51,786 nt of DNA from GCA-2705995 sp965661625 (lineage in GTDB: Bacteria; Bacteroidota; Bacteroidia; Flavobacteriales_G; Salibacteraceae): the NCBI GenBank assembly GCA_965661625.1, contig CBFIEM010000019.1, forward strand, positions 1-51,786, given 5' to 3'. Below are positions 24,616 through 34,591 of the stretch, in pieces. The notes under the pieces are model-generated. The model was not told the DNA's origin, did no database searches, and saw only the letters and a program-made list of their open reading frames with translations. Each line of letters begins with the position of its first letter. Position 1 is the first letter of the stretch. The position numbers were made by a program, and so were the translations under genes.

Positions 24616-26742
24616 TTAAGGATTTGTTAGTTGTTTGTAGGCATCCATCATCTTTTGGCTCATTTCGGTGTTCCCCAAAGCTTCGTACGTGATCCCCAAT
24701 TTGTGATACGTATCAACATTTTTTGGGTCAAGTTGTGCACTCCGCAATAACTGCTCTAAAGCCAAATTATACTGTTGTTGGTTATAATATGTTAAACCAA
24801 TGTAATAATATGCAGGAGCATAGTTCGGCGATTCTTTGAGTACCTTATTGAGGTAGTTATGTGCCTCGGTATAGTTCTCAAGCTCGAAGATAGCCCTACC
24901 CGCAAGCCACAACCCCATGGGGTTATCTGGATGAAGCTCAAAGGAGCGCTCAGCACAATCCAGAGCTTGCTGATACTGTTTGTTGTAGAAATAAGCGTTC
25001 CCTAGACCAAACCAGCCTTGTTCATTTGTTGGATCAACAGCCAAGTAAGCTTTGAAATGGGAAATAGACTGGTTAAACTGCCGGTTTTTTAATGCTTGAA
25101 ACCCATAATAATCTTCCGTGGAAGGTCGCTTAACAACGCACGCAATCGGAACTCCTTCTACCTCCTCCGTGTGGATTGTTCCTGCAGGAGGCCAGTATCC
25201 TTGTTCAATTTGATGAGGGTGTACGTATCCGATATAAAAGATGCCGTAATCCCATTTTTTTTCAGAGGTGTTTTCATAACGAGCGTAAGTAACCCTGGCA
25301 TTGGTTGTGGCTGAAAAGTAGTGTTGTGTTGGCCTGAAGTTGTTGGTACTGATTAATACGTTCCCTTGTTTTAAGTTCTCTTGGAAAAATGCTTGTGACT
25401 TCAACCAATCAGAGGCTCCTTTCAGGCCATTGCAGTAGTAATCAGTTTCATACTTGCTGGCATTTTTGACAATCCCTCCAGACCACTGGTTGAAATAGGT
25501 ATACTGATAAGGGTGTTCCCGAATCATCCAGTATGTAGGGAGAAAGACAAGACTCACAAAGAAAACACCGAGCAGAGTTCGGATACTACCCTCTTTGCGA
25601 ATGATAAACAGGTACTTCCAACCCAGCACTGCAAGAACAACACCCGCTGGGTAAATGAAGAGAAAGTGTCTCCAACCGCCATATAGGTTGGCACCTTTTA
25701 CAATCACATAAAACAATGGAAATGCAAAAGCGAATACGATTAACCAAGCGTTTAGATTAAAGTACTTCCATGACCTCATAACAAATGCTGCTAATCCAAT
25801 GGTAAAAACCAAAGGAATGGTCATCCACATCATTTTTGGTAGGTAGTACCAGGGCAACTCCCTTGACTCCATAATTTCTCCGTCCCAGAGCGTATTTATT
25901 CCTACAGCAACGCTCGATAGCCGTTCGAGTGCATTCCAGGGATTTGACCAAACATCTTGAAGTGCATAAGGCCAGGGCAGCAGACCGAGCAAGTATCCCG
26001 TAAGTGAGAAAATCAGGAGCCATAGCAAGGATGATCTTGCTAACCACAGTTGTTTGAACCAACCGGAAAGTTGCAGGCTTCCCCCAGGATGTGCGCGTAA
26101 CCCCCACATCATCAGCGCAATAGGAATAAGTAAAATACCACCAACACGAACACTAATTGCCAATGCAACCGAGAGTGCGTATCCAAGCAAGGTTAGCCAG
26201 GGTCTACTTTTATTTGAGGGAGCGCTAAGCCGAAGGATGAAATAAATGCCTGCAGTATAGCCCAATGCAAAAGGGATGTCCAGCGGGTTATTCATCATAT
26301 GACCAAAAAAACGTGGCGTGGTTAATAACACCAACATGGTTACTACACCCACCAGCGTTCCACTCATTCGGCGACCGATCAACCCACCAAAAAGCACCGT
26401 TAACATTCCGAATAGGGCATTAAAAAAGTGCCGCATGCGATACGGATCTGAGGGATTGAATAATCGCTCCAGTCCTGCCATAAAGAAGTCAAAACTCTGC
26501 CCATAAAAATGAAGAAAGGTCTCGGGTTGATGAAGCGCAGCCTCATCCCCTTCCAAAAAATAATCCCAAACCAGCTGAGCTTGTTCGCGATGAATGTATT
26601 CATCTCCAGATAAGGCGAAATCCTTCGATAGGATCAAAACAAATACTGATGAGACGAGCCAAAACACCCAAAAAACGAGGTTGTTTAAAGGAATCAGAGG
26701 TTGGCCGAAAGCAGCCGCTGCCGAATGGTTTGAAGTTTTCAT
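24616..26742 (-). CDS. GT-C (GT39-like) membrane protein with C-terminal TPRs
   Basis: A 708-aa protein. The first part (about 20-430) has around ten membrane segments. The first luminal loop carries SGDEYIHREQ with the acidic pair Asp47-Glu48, the position of the catalytic acid in GT-C glycosyltransferases of the PMT/GT39 and ArnT type. Residues about 565-700 form four TPRs (GWFGLGNAYFYNKQYQQAL, YAPAYYYIGLTYYNQQQY). It presumably transfers sugar from a lipid-linked donor; donor and acceptor are unknown. It lies at the edge of the polysaccharide locus, divergent from the O-antigen ligase-like gene, with 70 bases between the starts. Confidence 0.8.
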   Translation of the reverse strand: MKTSNHSAAAAFGQPLIPLNNLVFWVFWLVSSVFVLILSKDFALSGDEYIHREQAQLVWDYFLEGDEAALHQPETFLHFYGQSFDFFMAGLERLFNPSDPYRMRHFFNALFGMLTVLFGGLIGRRMSGTLVGVVTMLVLLTTPRFFGHMMNNPLDIPFALGYTAGIYFILRLSAPSNKSRPWLTLLGYALSVALAISVRVGGILLIPIALMMWGLRAHPGGSLQLSGWFKQLWLARSSLLWLLIFSLTGYLLGLLPWPYALQDVWSNPWNALERLSSVAVGINTLWDGEIMESRELPWYYLPKMMWMTIPLVFTIGLAAFVMRSWKYFNLNAWLIVFAFAFPLFYVIVKGANLYGGWRHFLFIYPAGVVLAVLGWKYLFIIRKEGSIRTLLGVFFVSLVFLPTYWMIREHPYQYTYFNQWSGGIVKNASKYETDYYCNGLKGASDWLKSQAFFQENLKQGNVLISTNNFRPTQHYFSATTNARVTYARYENTSEKKWDYGIFYIGYVHPHQIEQGYWPPAGTIHTEEVEGVPIACVVKRPSTEDYYGFQALKNRQFNQSISHFKAYLAVDPTNEQGWFGLGNAYFYNKQYQQALDCAERSFELHPDNPMGLWLAGRAIFELENYTEAHNYLNKVLKESPNYAPAYYYIGLTYYNQQQYNLALEQLLRSAQLDPKNVDTYHKLGITYEALGNTEMSQKMMDAYKQLTNP

Positions 26743-26812
26743 GGCACTTGGTTAAGCCTAAATTACGAATTCTCATCATGCTTCTGAACGCATTTACCTA
26801 ATTTGGTTTTTT

Positions 26813-28708
26813 ATGAGCAATACGAAGAACCTATTTACGTCATGGTCGCGCTTTGAGCAACTCACGGTGATTTTTACCTTCATTTTGCCCCTATGCTATC
26901 GCACAGATTTAGGCGACGGGGCTATTAGCCCAAGGACAATGCTGATTGGGGCATTTTTGGTTGTAGGAAGTGTACTGCTTGCGAAAAGCCCCTCAGTCAA
27001 TAGGCTGTATCTGCCAAACTTAGCATCATTGGGTTTTAGTGTGATTATGCTGTTGAGTTTTGCGGGGATATTTTATGCGTGGAATACAGTAGAAGCTACT
27101 GTAACCTTTGGGAAATGGGCGCTTCTCTACAGCTTGTTTTATATGTTTTGGGTGGCATTTCGCCGGAAAGAACTGAGTCCTAACAGGATGTTACACATAG
27201 GACTAGCTTGGGCTGTTGGAATTTTTCTTTCGGCAGGGATTGCATTAACTCATCCCGATAGTGATAAACTAGCATTTACGTTCGGACATGAAAACATGGC
27301 CAGCTTTGCTATGGGTATTTTGGTGATTTGGGGCGTTGCGTTTGGTTCTAAAAAGAATTGGTGGATTTTAGGAATTGCTGTGTTGGCCATTGGTGTAATT
27401 GGCTTCAATGGTACGCGTTCTGTATGGGTAGCTCTTCCTTTGGCACTTATTGCTTGGGTACTTGCTAAGTCCAGTGTGCGTGGCGCGCGTATTTTTGGCT
27501 TTATTGTGCTCGCAGGTGCGCTTCTAATGGGCTTCTTGGCTCCGCTTATCCAGTTTAATCACTTACCCGAGTCATTTCAAAGTAGAATTTATTTGTGGGA
27601 AAACTCACGTGAAATGATTTCTGATAACCCAATGCTTGGAGTGGGTGGTGGTAATTGGAAAGTGCGGTATGGAGAATTTGGCCTTGATAAATTTGGTGTT
27701 GAGGTGTACAGTGGCGCCATACAGGCACAGCGCGCGCACAATGAATACCTTCAAGTTGCGAGTGAAATGGGTATTGTTGGTTTAATCGGGTTGGCGATAA
27801 TAATCGGTGCGGCATTGTTTTATGGACCAAAAGTTAACGGGAAAGCAGGAGAATTTGCCACAGCGGTGGTGGTCTATTTTATCGCAGTGAATGCCTTTAG
27901 CTTTCCGTTGGAACGTCCCTCATTGTATGTGTTTTTGGCAATGGTCTTGGCACTTTCCTATCGCGATAGTAAGGCACTAGCGTTAACGTGGAATTCCAAT
28001 TGGGGCCTTTATAAACTTGTTGTGCTAGGTGCGTTGATTATTGGGTTTACATGGATGCACATGCAAGGAGAACAAAGCGCAGAAAAAGCACGGATTGCAT
28101 TTAGCGCGAAGAACATGGAAGGGTTGATGAAGTTTGGACGTAAATCAAATGCGGCGTTTAATTTAGACTATTCAGCAACTCCATTGGCATATTACGCAGG
28201 AATGGGTTATGTGCTCCAGAATAGGTGGGACAGCGCAGTAGCCTTGTTTGATGAAGCCATAAAAGCAAATCCAAACCACCTCAATATGCGTTTAAATGCT
28301 GGCTTTGCTGCGTTTAGTAATGGAGAAATTTCGCGTGCTGAAGGGCATTACAGGTATGCCTTGAGCCTTAGTAGTAAGTTTCATAAGGCATCAGTAAGCC
28401 TAAGTGAACTTTATTTGTATCAAAGCAATTACGACAGTGCACATGCAGTTTTAAGTCGTGTACCCTATTACCTAATTGATACAGATTACCATTTTCAAGA
28501 AATGGTTTATCGAACTGAAGCTAATCGCATTTACAACGCGTTAAGTGATACATATCCACAGCATCAAGTCGCTGCCTTCGCGAATAATAAAGCAGAAATT
28601 TTTTCAATTTACCGTTACGCGGGAGAGCAAGGGGTTTCGGATCCGCTAAACATGTTTGTGAAAGCATTTAAGCGTTCAATCGCCAACCAATCAGAAAAAA
28701 CGCAATAA
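26813..28708 (+). CDS. O-antigen ligase/polymerase-like protein with TPRs (Wzy_C)
   Basis: A 631-aa polytopic membrane protein. The region about 160-330 has the Wzy_C/WaaL hallmarks: HENMASFAMG, FNGTRSVWVALPLAL, then a large loop (SRIYLWENSREMISDNPMLGVGGGNW) with RAHNEYLQVASEMGIVGLIG. The C-terminal part (about 445-570) has TPR-like repeats. Such proteins polymerise or ligate undecaprenyl-linked glycans, and some of them O-glycosylate proteins. It is an isolated plus-strand gene whose last 41 bases overlap the convergent Wzz-like gene. Confidence 0.87.
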   Translation: MSNTKNLFTSWSRFEQLTVIFTFILPLCYRTDLGDGAISPRTMLIGAFLVVGSVLLAKSPSVNRLYLPNLASLGFSVIMLLSFAGIFYAWNTVEATVTFGKWALLYSLFYMFWVAFRRKELSPNRMLHIGLAWAVGIFLSAGIALTHPDSDKLAFTFGHENMASFAMGILVIWGVAFGSKKNWWILGIAVLAIGVIGFNGTRSVWVALPLALIAWVLAKSSVRGARIFGFIVLAGALLMGFLAPLIQFNHLPESFQSRIYLWENSREMISDNPMLGVGGGNWKVRYGEFGLDKFGVEVYSGAIQAQRAHNEYLQVASEMGIVGLIGLAIIIGAALFYGPKVNGKAGEFATAVVVYFIAVNAFSFPLERPSLYVFLAMVLALSYRDSKALALTWNSNWGLYKLVVLGALIIGFTWMHMQGEQSAEKARIAFSAKNMEGLMKFGRKSNAAFNLDYSATPLAYYAGMGYVLQNRWDSAVALFDEAIKANPNHLNMRLNAGFAAFSNGEISRAEGHYRYALSLSSKFHKASVSLSELYLYQSNYDSAHAVLSRVPYYLIDTDYHFQEMVYRTEANRIYNALSDTYPQHQVAAFANNKAEIFSIYRYAGEQGVSDPLNMFVKAFKRSIANQSEKTQ

Positions 28709-29429
28709 GGGCAGCTGCAGTTGCGTAAGCCGGAATACTAGGGTGACTAGGGTAAATCGGGATGTAGAACGGAGAAATAGTGCCAGTTAATGTCTCAAGT
28801 TCCTGCAGCGCTTGAGCATATTCTGCACGATGAATTTGAGCACCCATAATGTCCATTCGCGATTCGCTATAGCGGGATTCATCGGCTGCCATTTCCGCAA
28901 TGGCATTGTCAATGTGCTTAATCTTTAACGCGAGGGCTTCACGTTCAGCCGCATGTGGTTTCAGCATGTTTCCGCCTGCATCCAAATACGATTGAATTCC
29001 AGTTGATAGCACCTCAAAAAGGGCAGGTTGAGCTGCTGTAACCGTAACTTTTATAGGTAGTGACTTGAGGTTTAATTTTTCGGCAGGACGTATGGGGAGC
29101 TGAACAGCTGAAACCCCTGTGATTTGTGCAGCTGATTGTTCATCTATACCTAGCGATTTGCTCAAAAATGTAGCGTTTCTCTCCAGCGCGGCAATATGGA
29201 GCTGCTCCAGCAATGTTAAGCTTGTATTTACATTCAGTGAGTTTGCATGGACCACCGCTGTTGACGAAAATTGTGCGGGCTGAAACCAAATGGAGCCCGC
29301 AGTAATTAACCCAATGATTCCTGTAATTATTAATGCCTGAACAGGGTGCTTGGCAATTGACCCAAAGGTATTTGGTATAAACTGAAAGGCACTGATTAAA
29401 TAACTTAATACGTCGGGTTCTTGTTTCAT
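28668..29429 (-). CDS. Wzz-like chain-length determinant without kinase domain
   Basis: A 253-aa protein with a transmembrane segment near each end (about 30-50 and 230-250) and a mainly helical extracytoplasmic middle (LKIKHIDNAIAEMAADESR and onward). This is the topology of polysaccharide co-polymerases of the Wzz type. No C-terminal BY-kinase domain is present. The C-terminal stretch before the second membrane segment has several prolines (PFYIPIYPSHPSIP), typical of Wzz. The ATG overlaps the stop of the upstream glycosyltransferase by four bases, so the two are coupled. Confidence 0.72.
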   Translation of the reverse strand: MKQEPDVLSYLISAFQFIPNTFGSIAKHPVQALIITGIIGLITAGSIWFQPAQFSSTAVVHANSLNVNTSLTLLEQLHIAALERNATFLSKSLGIDEQSAAQITGVSAVQLPIRPAEKLNLKSLPIKVTVTAAQPALFEVLSTGIQSYLDAGGNMLKPHAAEREALALKIKHIDNAIAEMAADESRYSESRMDIMGAQIHRAEYAQALQELETLTGTISPFYIPIYPSHPSIPAYATAAALIAFFLIGWRLNA

Positions 29430-30580
29430 GAATCAAGGGTATCTCTTACTGCCAAAGTAATATTTTTAGCGAATGCTTCGGGCGAAAAGACCGATTGAAC
29501 ACGTTTTTGAGCGTGTTTGCCAAACGCGTCAAGTTTATTGCTGTCGGCAAGTAAGTCATTGAGGTATGTCACGGCACCTTCTGCGTTTTCGGGATGGTAT
29601 AGCATACCAGAAACATTGTGTTCAATCATATCGGTGGCACCTCCTTTAGTGGTGCTAACAATTGGCAGTCTGGCGTGCATGGCTTCCAATATGGTGGTTG
29701 GAAAAGAATCCATTTCAATAGAAGGGTGCAAATAAACGTCGGCATGTTGAAAGTAACCTCCAACCTCAGCTTGCTGCCCCACAAAATGCATCCTTTCTTT
29801 GGTAGAAAAGCTCGAAATTAAACGGTTCACCTCAGCCAAGTACGGCTCGTTGCCCGGGTAAATACTGCCAACCCAAACGTAATGGGTAGATGGATTTTGC
29901 AGCAGAACTTCATGGGCGATGGCCACTGCTTCAAGGGTGCCTTTTTGAGCACTAATTCTTCCCACAGTAAGCATTACAGTTGAGTTAGAGCCCACTTTAA
30001 ATGGACAGTTGGTTACCGCTGGAAAAGGATCAATGCCATTAAAAACCCTACTAATTGATACAGTCTTCGCATTATTCGTATGCTTTTTCCAATGGGACTG
30101 AGTGGGGTTCGAAACACAAACAAGGTGATTGGCAAATGAACGAATCATGAACGCGTATAGGCTAACTATAAAAAAGGGCTTTTCTGGTGTTTCATGGCAA
30201 TGCCAGAGGTGCTTGACACGTGTGAGTCTCGCTGCTAGTGGTCCTGCAAAAACAGGAAGCGTATTGGTATAAACCAGAGTTACACCTTCCTTGCGGATGA
30301 TTCTGCGCAAAGTATGAACACCTTTAACTAGGTGCCATGCTCTGTTTAATAAGCCCCACGGGGTGAGGTATTTTTTGCGTAAGACCCCAAGTGATAAACA
30401 CGTAATTGGTGCGCCCGCTTCACTCAGTCGGTCAAATGCTTCCCCGCCACCAGGTAAAATCACATGTACGTTATAATGCTTAACAAGCGCCTGGTATGCA
30501 CGCAGAAAGATTTGCCCAGATCCATACATATCGGTATGGCCATGAATCATGAGTATTTTCTGACGTGATACTGAGGGCAT
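29426..30580 (-). CDS. GT4-family glycosyltransferase
   Basis: A 384-aa GT-B fold enzyme. The N-terminal domain opens MIHGHTDMYGSGQIFL and has LPGGGEAFDRL. The C-terminal donor-binding domain has TVGRISAQKGTLEAVAIA, then VYLHPSIEMDSFPTTILEAM, with the E-x7-E-like acidic pair of GT4 retaining enzymes. It presumably adds a hexose from a nucleotide sugar to the growing lipid-linked repeat unit. It is first in a two-gene minus-strand unit with the Wzz-like gene. Its start is 34 bases from the divergent plus-strand polymerase start. Confidence 0.9.
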   Translation of the reverse strand: MPSVSRQKILMIHGHTDMYGSGQIFLRAYQALVKHYNVHVILPGGGEAFDRLSEAGAPITCLSLGVLRKKYLTPWGLLNRAWHLVKGVHTLRRIIRKEGVTLVYTNTLPVFAGPLAARLTRVKHLWHCHETPEKPFFIVSLYAFMIRSFANHLVCVSNPTQSHWKKHTNNAKTVSISRVFNGIDPFPAVTNCPFKVGSNSTVMLTVGRISAQKGTLEAVAIAHEVLLQNPSTHYVWVGSIYPGNEPYLAEVNRLISSFSTKERMHFVGQQAEVGGYFQHADVYLHPSIEMDSFPTTILEAMHARLPIVSTTKGGATDMIEHNVSGMLYHPENAEGAVTYLNDLLADSNKLDAFGKHAQKRVQSVFSPEAFAKNITLAVRDTLDS

Positions 30581-30614
30581 TGTTTAAATTCGAACGGTGA
30601 CGAGATTTTCAAAG

Positions 30615-31766
30615 ATGCAGATTACCCAAGCAATGGCAAAGCCCGAGCTAATTTGGGGCATGGCACTAAGTTGCTTTGTGGCAGATCGGGTGATAAACGT
30701 GGTGGTATCAACCCCCTTGTTCATTGCAACTCTTCCACTATTACTTGTATTGATGATGCGCACACTCCCTGCGCACTTACGTAAAGCCGTGGTGGCTATT
30801 TCAGCCTTGTTCATTGGGTTGTTTTTGATTCACGTGGTGAGGTTTGGATGGAATAAATCAAACCTTTCAGATTTGCTCACGCTGTTGATGTTTTTTACTG
30901 CCTTACCATTTGTTAGCAGGCATCACAGGTGCTTTACCACTCGGTCCCTTACGGCGCTTACGATTATAGGCATACTCCTATTTCTACCTGCATTACTAGG
31001 ATTTGAAAACAGATCTTTTGCCTTTTCTTCGGGGTATATTCCAGTGGGAAGAACGTACCACCAAGGGCTGTTTCGTGTGCCTCACATGGCGGCCTATTTT
31101 TTAGGGTTCACGGGTCTACTTCAATTGACGTTAAGGAATCGTCAGGCGCAAATATTAGGGGTATTACTGCTGCTCGCAAGCTTTTATACAGGCACACGCA
31201 CTTTTTTAGTAAGTGGATTGGCGGGGCTGTTTTTCTTAGGTGTTTCAATCCCTGATTGGCGAAAAATCACCCTTGGTTTTTTGGGGTTTACTGTAATTCT
31301 GGTTGCTACTGCCACAAGCTGGGGTCCGCTGGTGGAGCATCCCATAACCCTGCCCTACCTCGATATTTTATATGCACTTCACACAGATGTGGCAGCACTT
31401 TCTCGTGTATTAATATGGGATGTTTGGTGGAGTAGCATTATTGATTTTTCATCCGTCGATTGGTTATTTGGGAGGTCAATGCAAGGTGCGATAGATGCCA
31501 ATAATGCGGTGTTAAATTATCCAGTATGGTTTCATAATGACTTTCTCCAGATCACGTATGCATATGGCTTGGTGGGTTTTGTATCGCTAGTAATGGTGTG
31601 GTTTTGGCTGCTAAGGTGGGTGCGCTTTAATCGCGTAGGAAGATGGTTGGTATACACCGCGCTGTGTTGCGCATTACTGAATGGGTTTTATACCTATTTC
31701 CCGGTGTTATTTGTGCTGCCATTTCTAATGCTTAATCCGCAGGTAGTTCGTGAATCGGGCAATTAG
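30615..31766 (+). CDS. Second O-antigen polymerase/ligase-like membrane protein (Wzy)
   Basis: A 383-aa polytopic membrane protein with about ten hydrophobic segments. The large periplasmic loop contains GTRTFLVSGLAGLFFLG upstream and LIWDVWWSSIIDFSSVDWL, then FHNDFLQITYAYGLVGFVSL. That pattern (a His-Asn-containing loop before a membrane segment) is typical of Wzy/WaaL proteins. The ATG at 30615 is preferred over an in-frame GTG at 30597. The last 42 bases overlap the convergent GT2 gene. Together with the 26813 protein the locus carries two such enzymes, perhaps one polymerase and one ligase (inferred). Confidence 0.82.
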   Translation: MQITQAMAKPELIWGMALSCFVADRVINVVVSTPLFIATLPLLLVLMMRTLPAHLRKAVVAISALFIGLFLIHVVRFGWNKSNLSDLLTLLMFFTALPFVSRHHRCFTTRSLTALTIIGILLFLPALLGFENRSFAFSSGYIPVGRTYHQGLFRVPHMAAYFLGFTGLLQLTLRNRQAQILGVLLLLASFYTGTRTFLVSGLAGLFFLGVSIPDWRKITLGFLGFTVILVATATSWGPLVEHPITLPYLDILYALHTDVAALSRVLIWDVWWSSIIDFSSVDWLFGRSMQGAIDANNAVLNYPVWFHNDFLQITYAYGLVGFVSLVMVWFWLLRWVRFNRVGRWLVYTALCCALLNGFYTYFPVLFVLPFLMLNPQVVRESGN

Positions 31767-32591
31767 TGCGATTGGCGTTGTTCCAGCTTTTTTTAGCCAA
31801 GTTTGGGCCAGCGTATGTTCCCCCGTTTTTTGCAGATACCGTCCAATTTCGAAAGCTTTACGGCTTGCTGCTTGTTTTATGAAAGCGGATTCGCTCCAAT
31901 GTTGCTCAATTACACGCATGCAAGCCCGATAATGGCGATTAGCATTTGCTGTTAAACTTGTTTTACTAACCCAATAATAGCCAAGCACTTCATCACAAAT
32001 AGTGAGGGTATTGCGTTGTTGGAAAAGTCTAATCCAAAGGTCTAAGTCTTCAGCGCCTACTATGTTAGGGTCCTCATTAAAGCCGCCCAAGGATTTAAAA
32101 GCGCTTGCCTTTAGGAGCACCCCTGATGTTGTAAGTGTATTTCCGTTCAGCACCAATTCAGCCGCACGAGCTATTGGCTTTACTAAACGTAATGCTGAAC
32201 CGTTACCCGACTCCTGCATGTGATGTGCGAGCCAAGTAGCGTAAGGGTTAACCTTGAGGAGCTGGTTGATTTTTTGGAGTTTATCGGTAGACCAACAATC
32301 ATCGGCATCTAAAAAGGCCAAGTACTGACCAGTGGATTTTGATATTGCAGCATTTCTTGCTGCTGCAACGCCCTTGTTGGACTGATTGATAAAAGTGCAA
32401 CTTACTAGTGGATTTGCTTTGATCCAATCCTGCAATACGTGCTCAGTTTCATCTGTTGAACCATCATTGCATATAATCACTTCAAAGTTGGAATACGTTT
32501 GTTTTGCAACAGCGTCTAGTGTGCGCTTGATCGTATTTGCAGCGTTATACGCAGGAACAATTACACTGAAGTGTGGATTTACTGCACCCAT
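31725..32591 (-). CDS. GT2-family glycosyltransferase
   Basis: A 288-aa GT-A enzyme. It begins FSVIVPAYNAANTIKRTLDA and has VIICNDGSTDET and LAFLDADDCW, the nucleotide-sugar and metal (DxD) motifs of GT2. Further on is VGAEDLDLWIRL, the ED motif near the catalytic base. It is the last gene of the five-gene minus-strand run from 36152, overlapping the preceding GT2 gene by 13 bases. The sugar specificity cannot be told. Confidence 0.93.
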   Translation of the reverse strand: MGAVNPHFSVIVPAYNAANTIKRTLDAVAKQTYSNFEVIICNDGSTDETEHVLQDWIKANPLVSCTFINQSNKGVAAARNAAISKSTGQYLAFLDADDCWSTDKLQKINQLLKVNPYATWLAHHMQESGNGSALRLVKPIARAAELVLNGNTLTTSGVLLKASAFKSLGGFNEDPNIVGAEDLDLWIRLFQQRNTLTICDEVLGYYWVSKTSLTANANRHYRACMRVIEQHWSESAFIKQAASRKAFEIGRYLQKTGEHTLAQTWLKKAGTTPIALIARFTNYLRIKH

Positions 32592-33574
32592 TTAGCTGTT
32601 TTTAATTGTTTCCATAAGTGCATGTAGCGAGCTTTGCCATCGCGCAAGGCAACGTACTCTGCTTCTGCGAGTAAAAATCGAAGGTAATTATCGTTGCCCT
32701 CGATGTCCGCACCTTTTGATAGTGCGAATACCATCATTTTCAATCGTTTTTTGAGCAAAGCAAAAGCATAAGTAAACGAAAAAGCCATTATGGGATAGCC
32801 CATCTTTTGAGCGAGCATGCGTTGAAAAACGATGAGTTCCGGATAACCGGAAGCGATACCGGTTACCAGTCGCTTGAGGTATTCCCAGCTCAGTCGCTTA
32901 GTTTCCATATGGTGGTGTGCAGAAAGGGCAGAGGTAGAGTAGAGCTCCCATCCGGCTAGTGCTATCGATTTACACAGTTCGAAGTCGGTTCCGCTAGTGA
33001 GAGCTTCTCCTTTTCGTCCTTCAATTACGGGCTGATAGTCGTGGTCTACGAGGAACTCCCACGCAGAACGGCGGATACACATTCCAGCTCCGTAAAGACT
33101 CCACTGATTGGGGGAATCTCCATCGGGATGCATCATGCCAACCCCGTAAAGGTGTTTCCAACGCTCAAACCAATCGGGAACCGAAACATCATCAAATGTG
33201 GCGATTAATTTTCCGCCTGCAGCCCCGAGGTCAGGCATGGCCAGAAACAGGTTGATGGCAGTTTTAACGTAATTCGGAAACAGGCGGTTGTCGTCATCTA
33301 CAAAAATCACCACATTACCCTTAGTGGCTTCTAAACCCACTTTTATGGCATGTACCTTACCTGGATTTGGCTCTTGTAATAAGGTTAGCTCGAATGGAGC
33401 ACCTCCTTGCTTCCAAGCTATGGAAGCCCTGTTTAAGGTCCCGTCTGTTGATGCATTATCAACAACAATAAGTTCTGCAGATGACTCTGCGAGGTCTTGA
33501 TTAGCAATTGCCAAGATTGTCTTTTCAATAACCTCGGATCCATTATGGGTACAAATAACGATACTCGCATCCAT
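32579..33574 (-). CDS. GT2-family glycosyltransferase
   Basis: A 331-aa GT-A enzyme with MDASIVICTHNGSEVIEKTI, LIVVDNASTDGT and VVIFVDDDNRLF (DDD metal motif). GTDFELCKSIALAGW follows at the acceptor side. The C-terminal third contains a short hydrophobic stretch (IMAFSFTYAFALL) that could contact the membrane. Its start codon lies directly against the stop of the upstream gene, with no spacer. Confidence 0.92.
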   Translation of the reverse strand: MDASIVICTHNGSEVIEKTILAIANQDLAESSAELIVVDNASTDGTLNRASIAWKQGGAPFELTLLQEPNPGKVHAIKVGLEATKGNVVIFVDDDNRLFPNYVKTAINLFLAMPDLGAAGGKLIATFDDVSVPDWFERWKHLYGVGMMHPDGDSPNQWSLYGAGMCIRRSAWEFLVDHDYQPVIEGRKGEALTSGTDFELCKSIALAGWELYSTSALSAHHHMETKRLSWEYLKRLVTGIASGYPELIVFQRMLAQKMGYPIMAFSFTYAFALLKKRLKMMVFALSKGADIEGNDNYLRFLLAEAEYVALRDGKARYMHLWKQLKTAKWVQ

Positions 33575-34591
33575 CTAGTTGACTTTTACATTTCTGAGGA
33601 GAAAACGTGCGAATTTTCTCAATGTATTTCGCAAGCTTTTCGGCAATCTATTGATGCTTAAAACTGCAGTTCGGACAATACGTGATGATCCACGATAAAC
33701 CCCGCCTCGCTTTGAAGGGGGGTAATCAAAACTCGATTTGTGCGATTCATCTGATAATTTGCATAAAGCAGAGCTATAACGCGCTACAACTTCCATAATG
33801 GCAGGGCCTTTCACGGCAGCCCTATTGCACCACTCATTACTTACCAAGGCATTGGAATCGGCGCAATCAAACTTCGAAAAATGAACACAAATCAAAGGCT
33901 TATCGGCAGCCATAACTTCGTTGTTAGCAGAATGAACGGAGCGTTCATGAATGTTCCAGAATGCCACATTAACGCCAGGGTGATCGATGACGTGAATGTG
34001 CTTAAAAAAATGAGGAATAGCTTGTGCCCAAGATTGATCGGAGCTCCATCCCATGTCTGTTTGCTCTTCTCCTTGCTCCAACGTCCGCTCGCCCCACCAG
34101 TGGAGGATATCCTTTGCTGCTGAGGTAGCTCGAAACGCAAATAACCCCATGTTAAATAACCCTGTGCGTAACGTATCGAAAGTGCTTGGGTAGCGTCCGT
34201 CATCGGCGGGGTTGAGCAAATGAGGCGATAGTGCGAAAATAGCGTCCTCTGGCAACAATGTTGTGGGTAAGGTATTTACAAAATACATGTCAGTATCGGA
34301 GTACCACCACGTGCTAATTGAGGGCATTTGATCCATGAGGTAGGCACCTGAAATGGGCTTCAGTAGGAAACAGATTTCGGCAATATTATACCGTGCTGTA
34401 ACTTCAGCCATGTTCAACGCTAACTCGCTTACTGCGTGGTTTATTACTCCATTTACCTCGGGAATAGAGGACTTGCCCTCTACCCAAACCACATGAACCT
34501 GAACATCGGGGTGATGCATCTTAATAGCATCCGCCCATACGGTAACTTGCGGCGCAAAAGCCCGGGTTGCTATGGTGTAAAAGCCTGTCAC
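33575..34591 (-). CDS. Putative nucleotide-sugar-dependent glycosyltransferase (GT-A, GT8-like)
   Basis: A 338-aa protein. It opens FYTIATRAFAPQVTVWADAI and contains WWYSDTDMYFVNTLP, a DxD-type motif in the right position for a GT-A metal site. Later it has FNMGLFAFR and DHPGVNVAFWNIHER. This resembles proteins annotated only as nucleotide-diphospho-sugar transferases. The family assignment is by motif layout and context, and specificity is unknown. Its ATG overlaps the stop of the upstream sulfotransferase by four bases. Confidence 0.72.
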   Translation of the reverse strand: MTGFYTIATRAFAPQVTVWADAIKMHHPDVQVHVVWVEGKSSIPEVNGVINHAVSELALNMAEVTARYNIAEICFLLKPISGAYLMDQMPSISTWWYSDTDMYFVNTLPTTLLPEDAIFALSPHLLNPADDGRYPSTFDTLRTGLFNMGLFAFRATSAAKDILHWWGERTLEQGEEQTDMGWSSDQSWAQAIPHFFKHIHVIDHPGVNVAFWNIHERSVHSANNEVMAADKPLICVHFSKFDCADSNALVSNEWCNRAAVKGPAIMEVVARYSSALCKLSDESHKSSFDYPPSKRGGVYRGSSRIVRTAVLSINRLPKSLRNTLRKFARFLLRNVKVN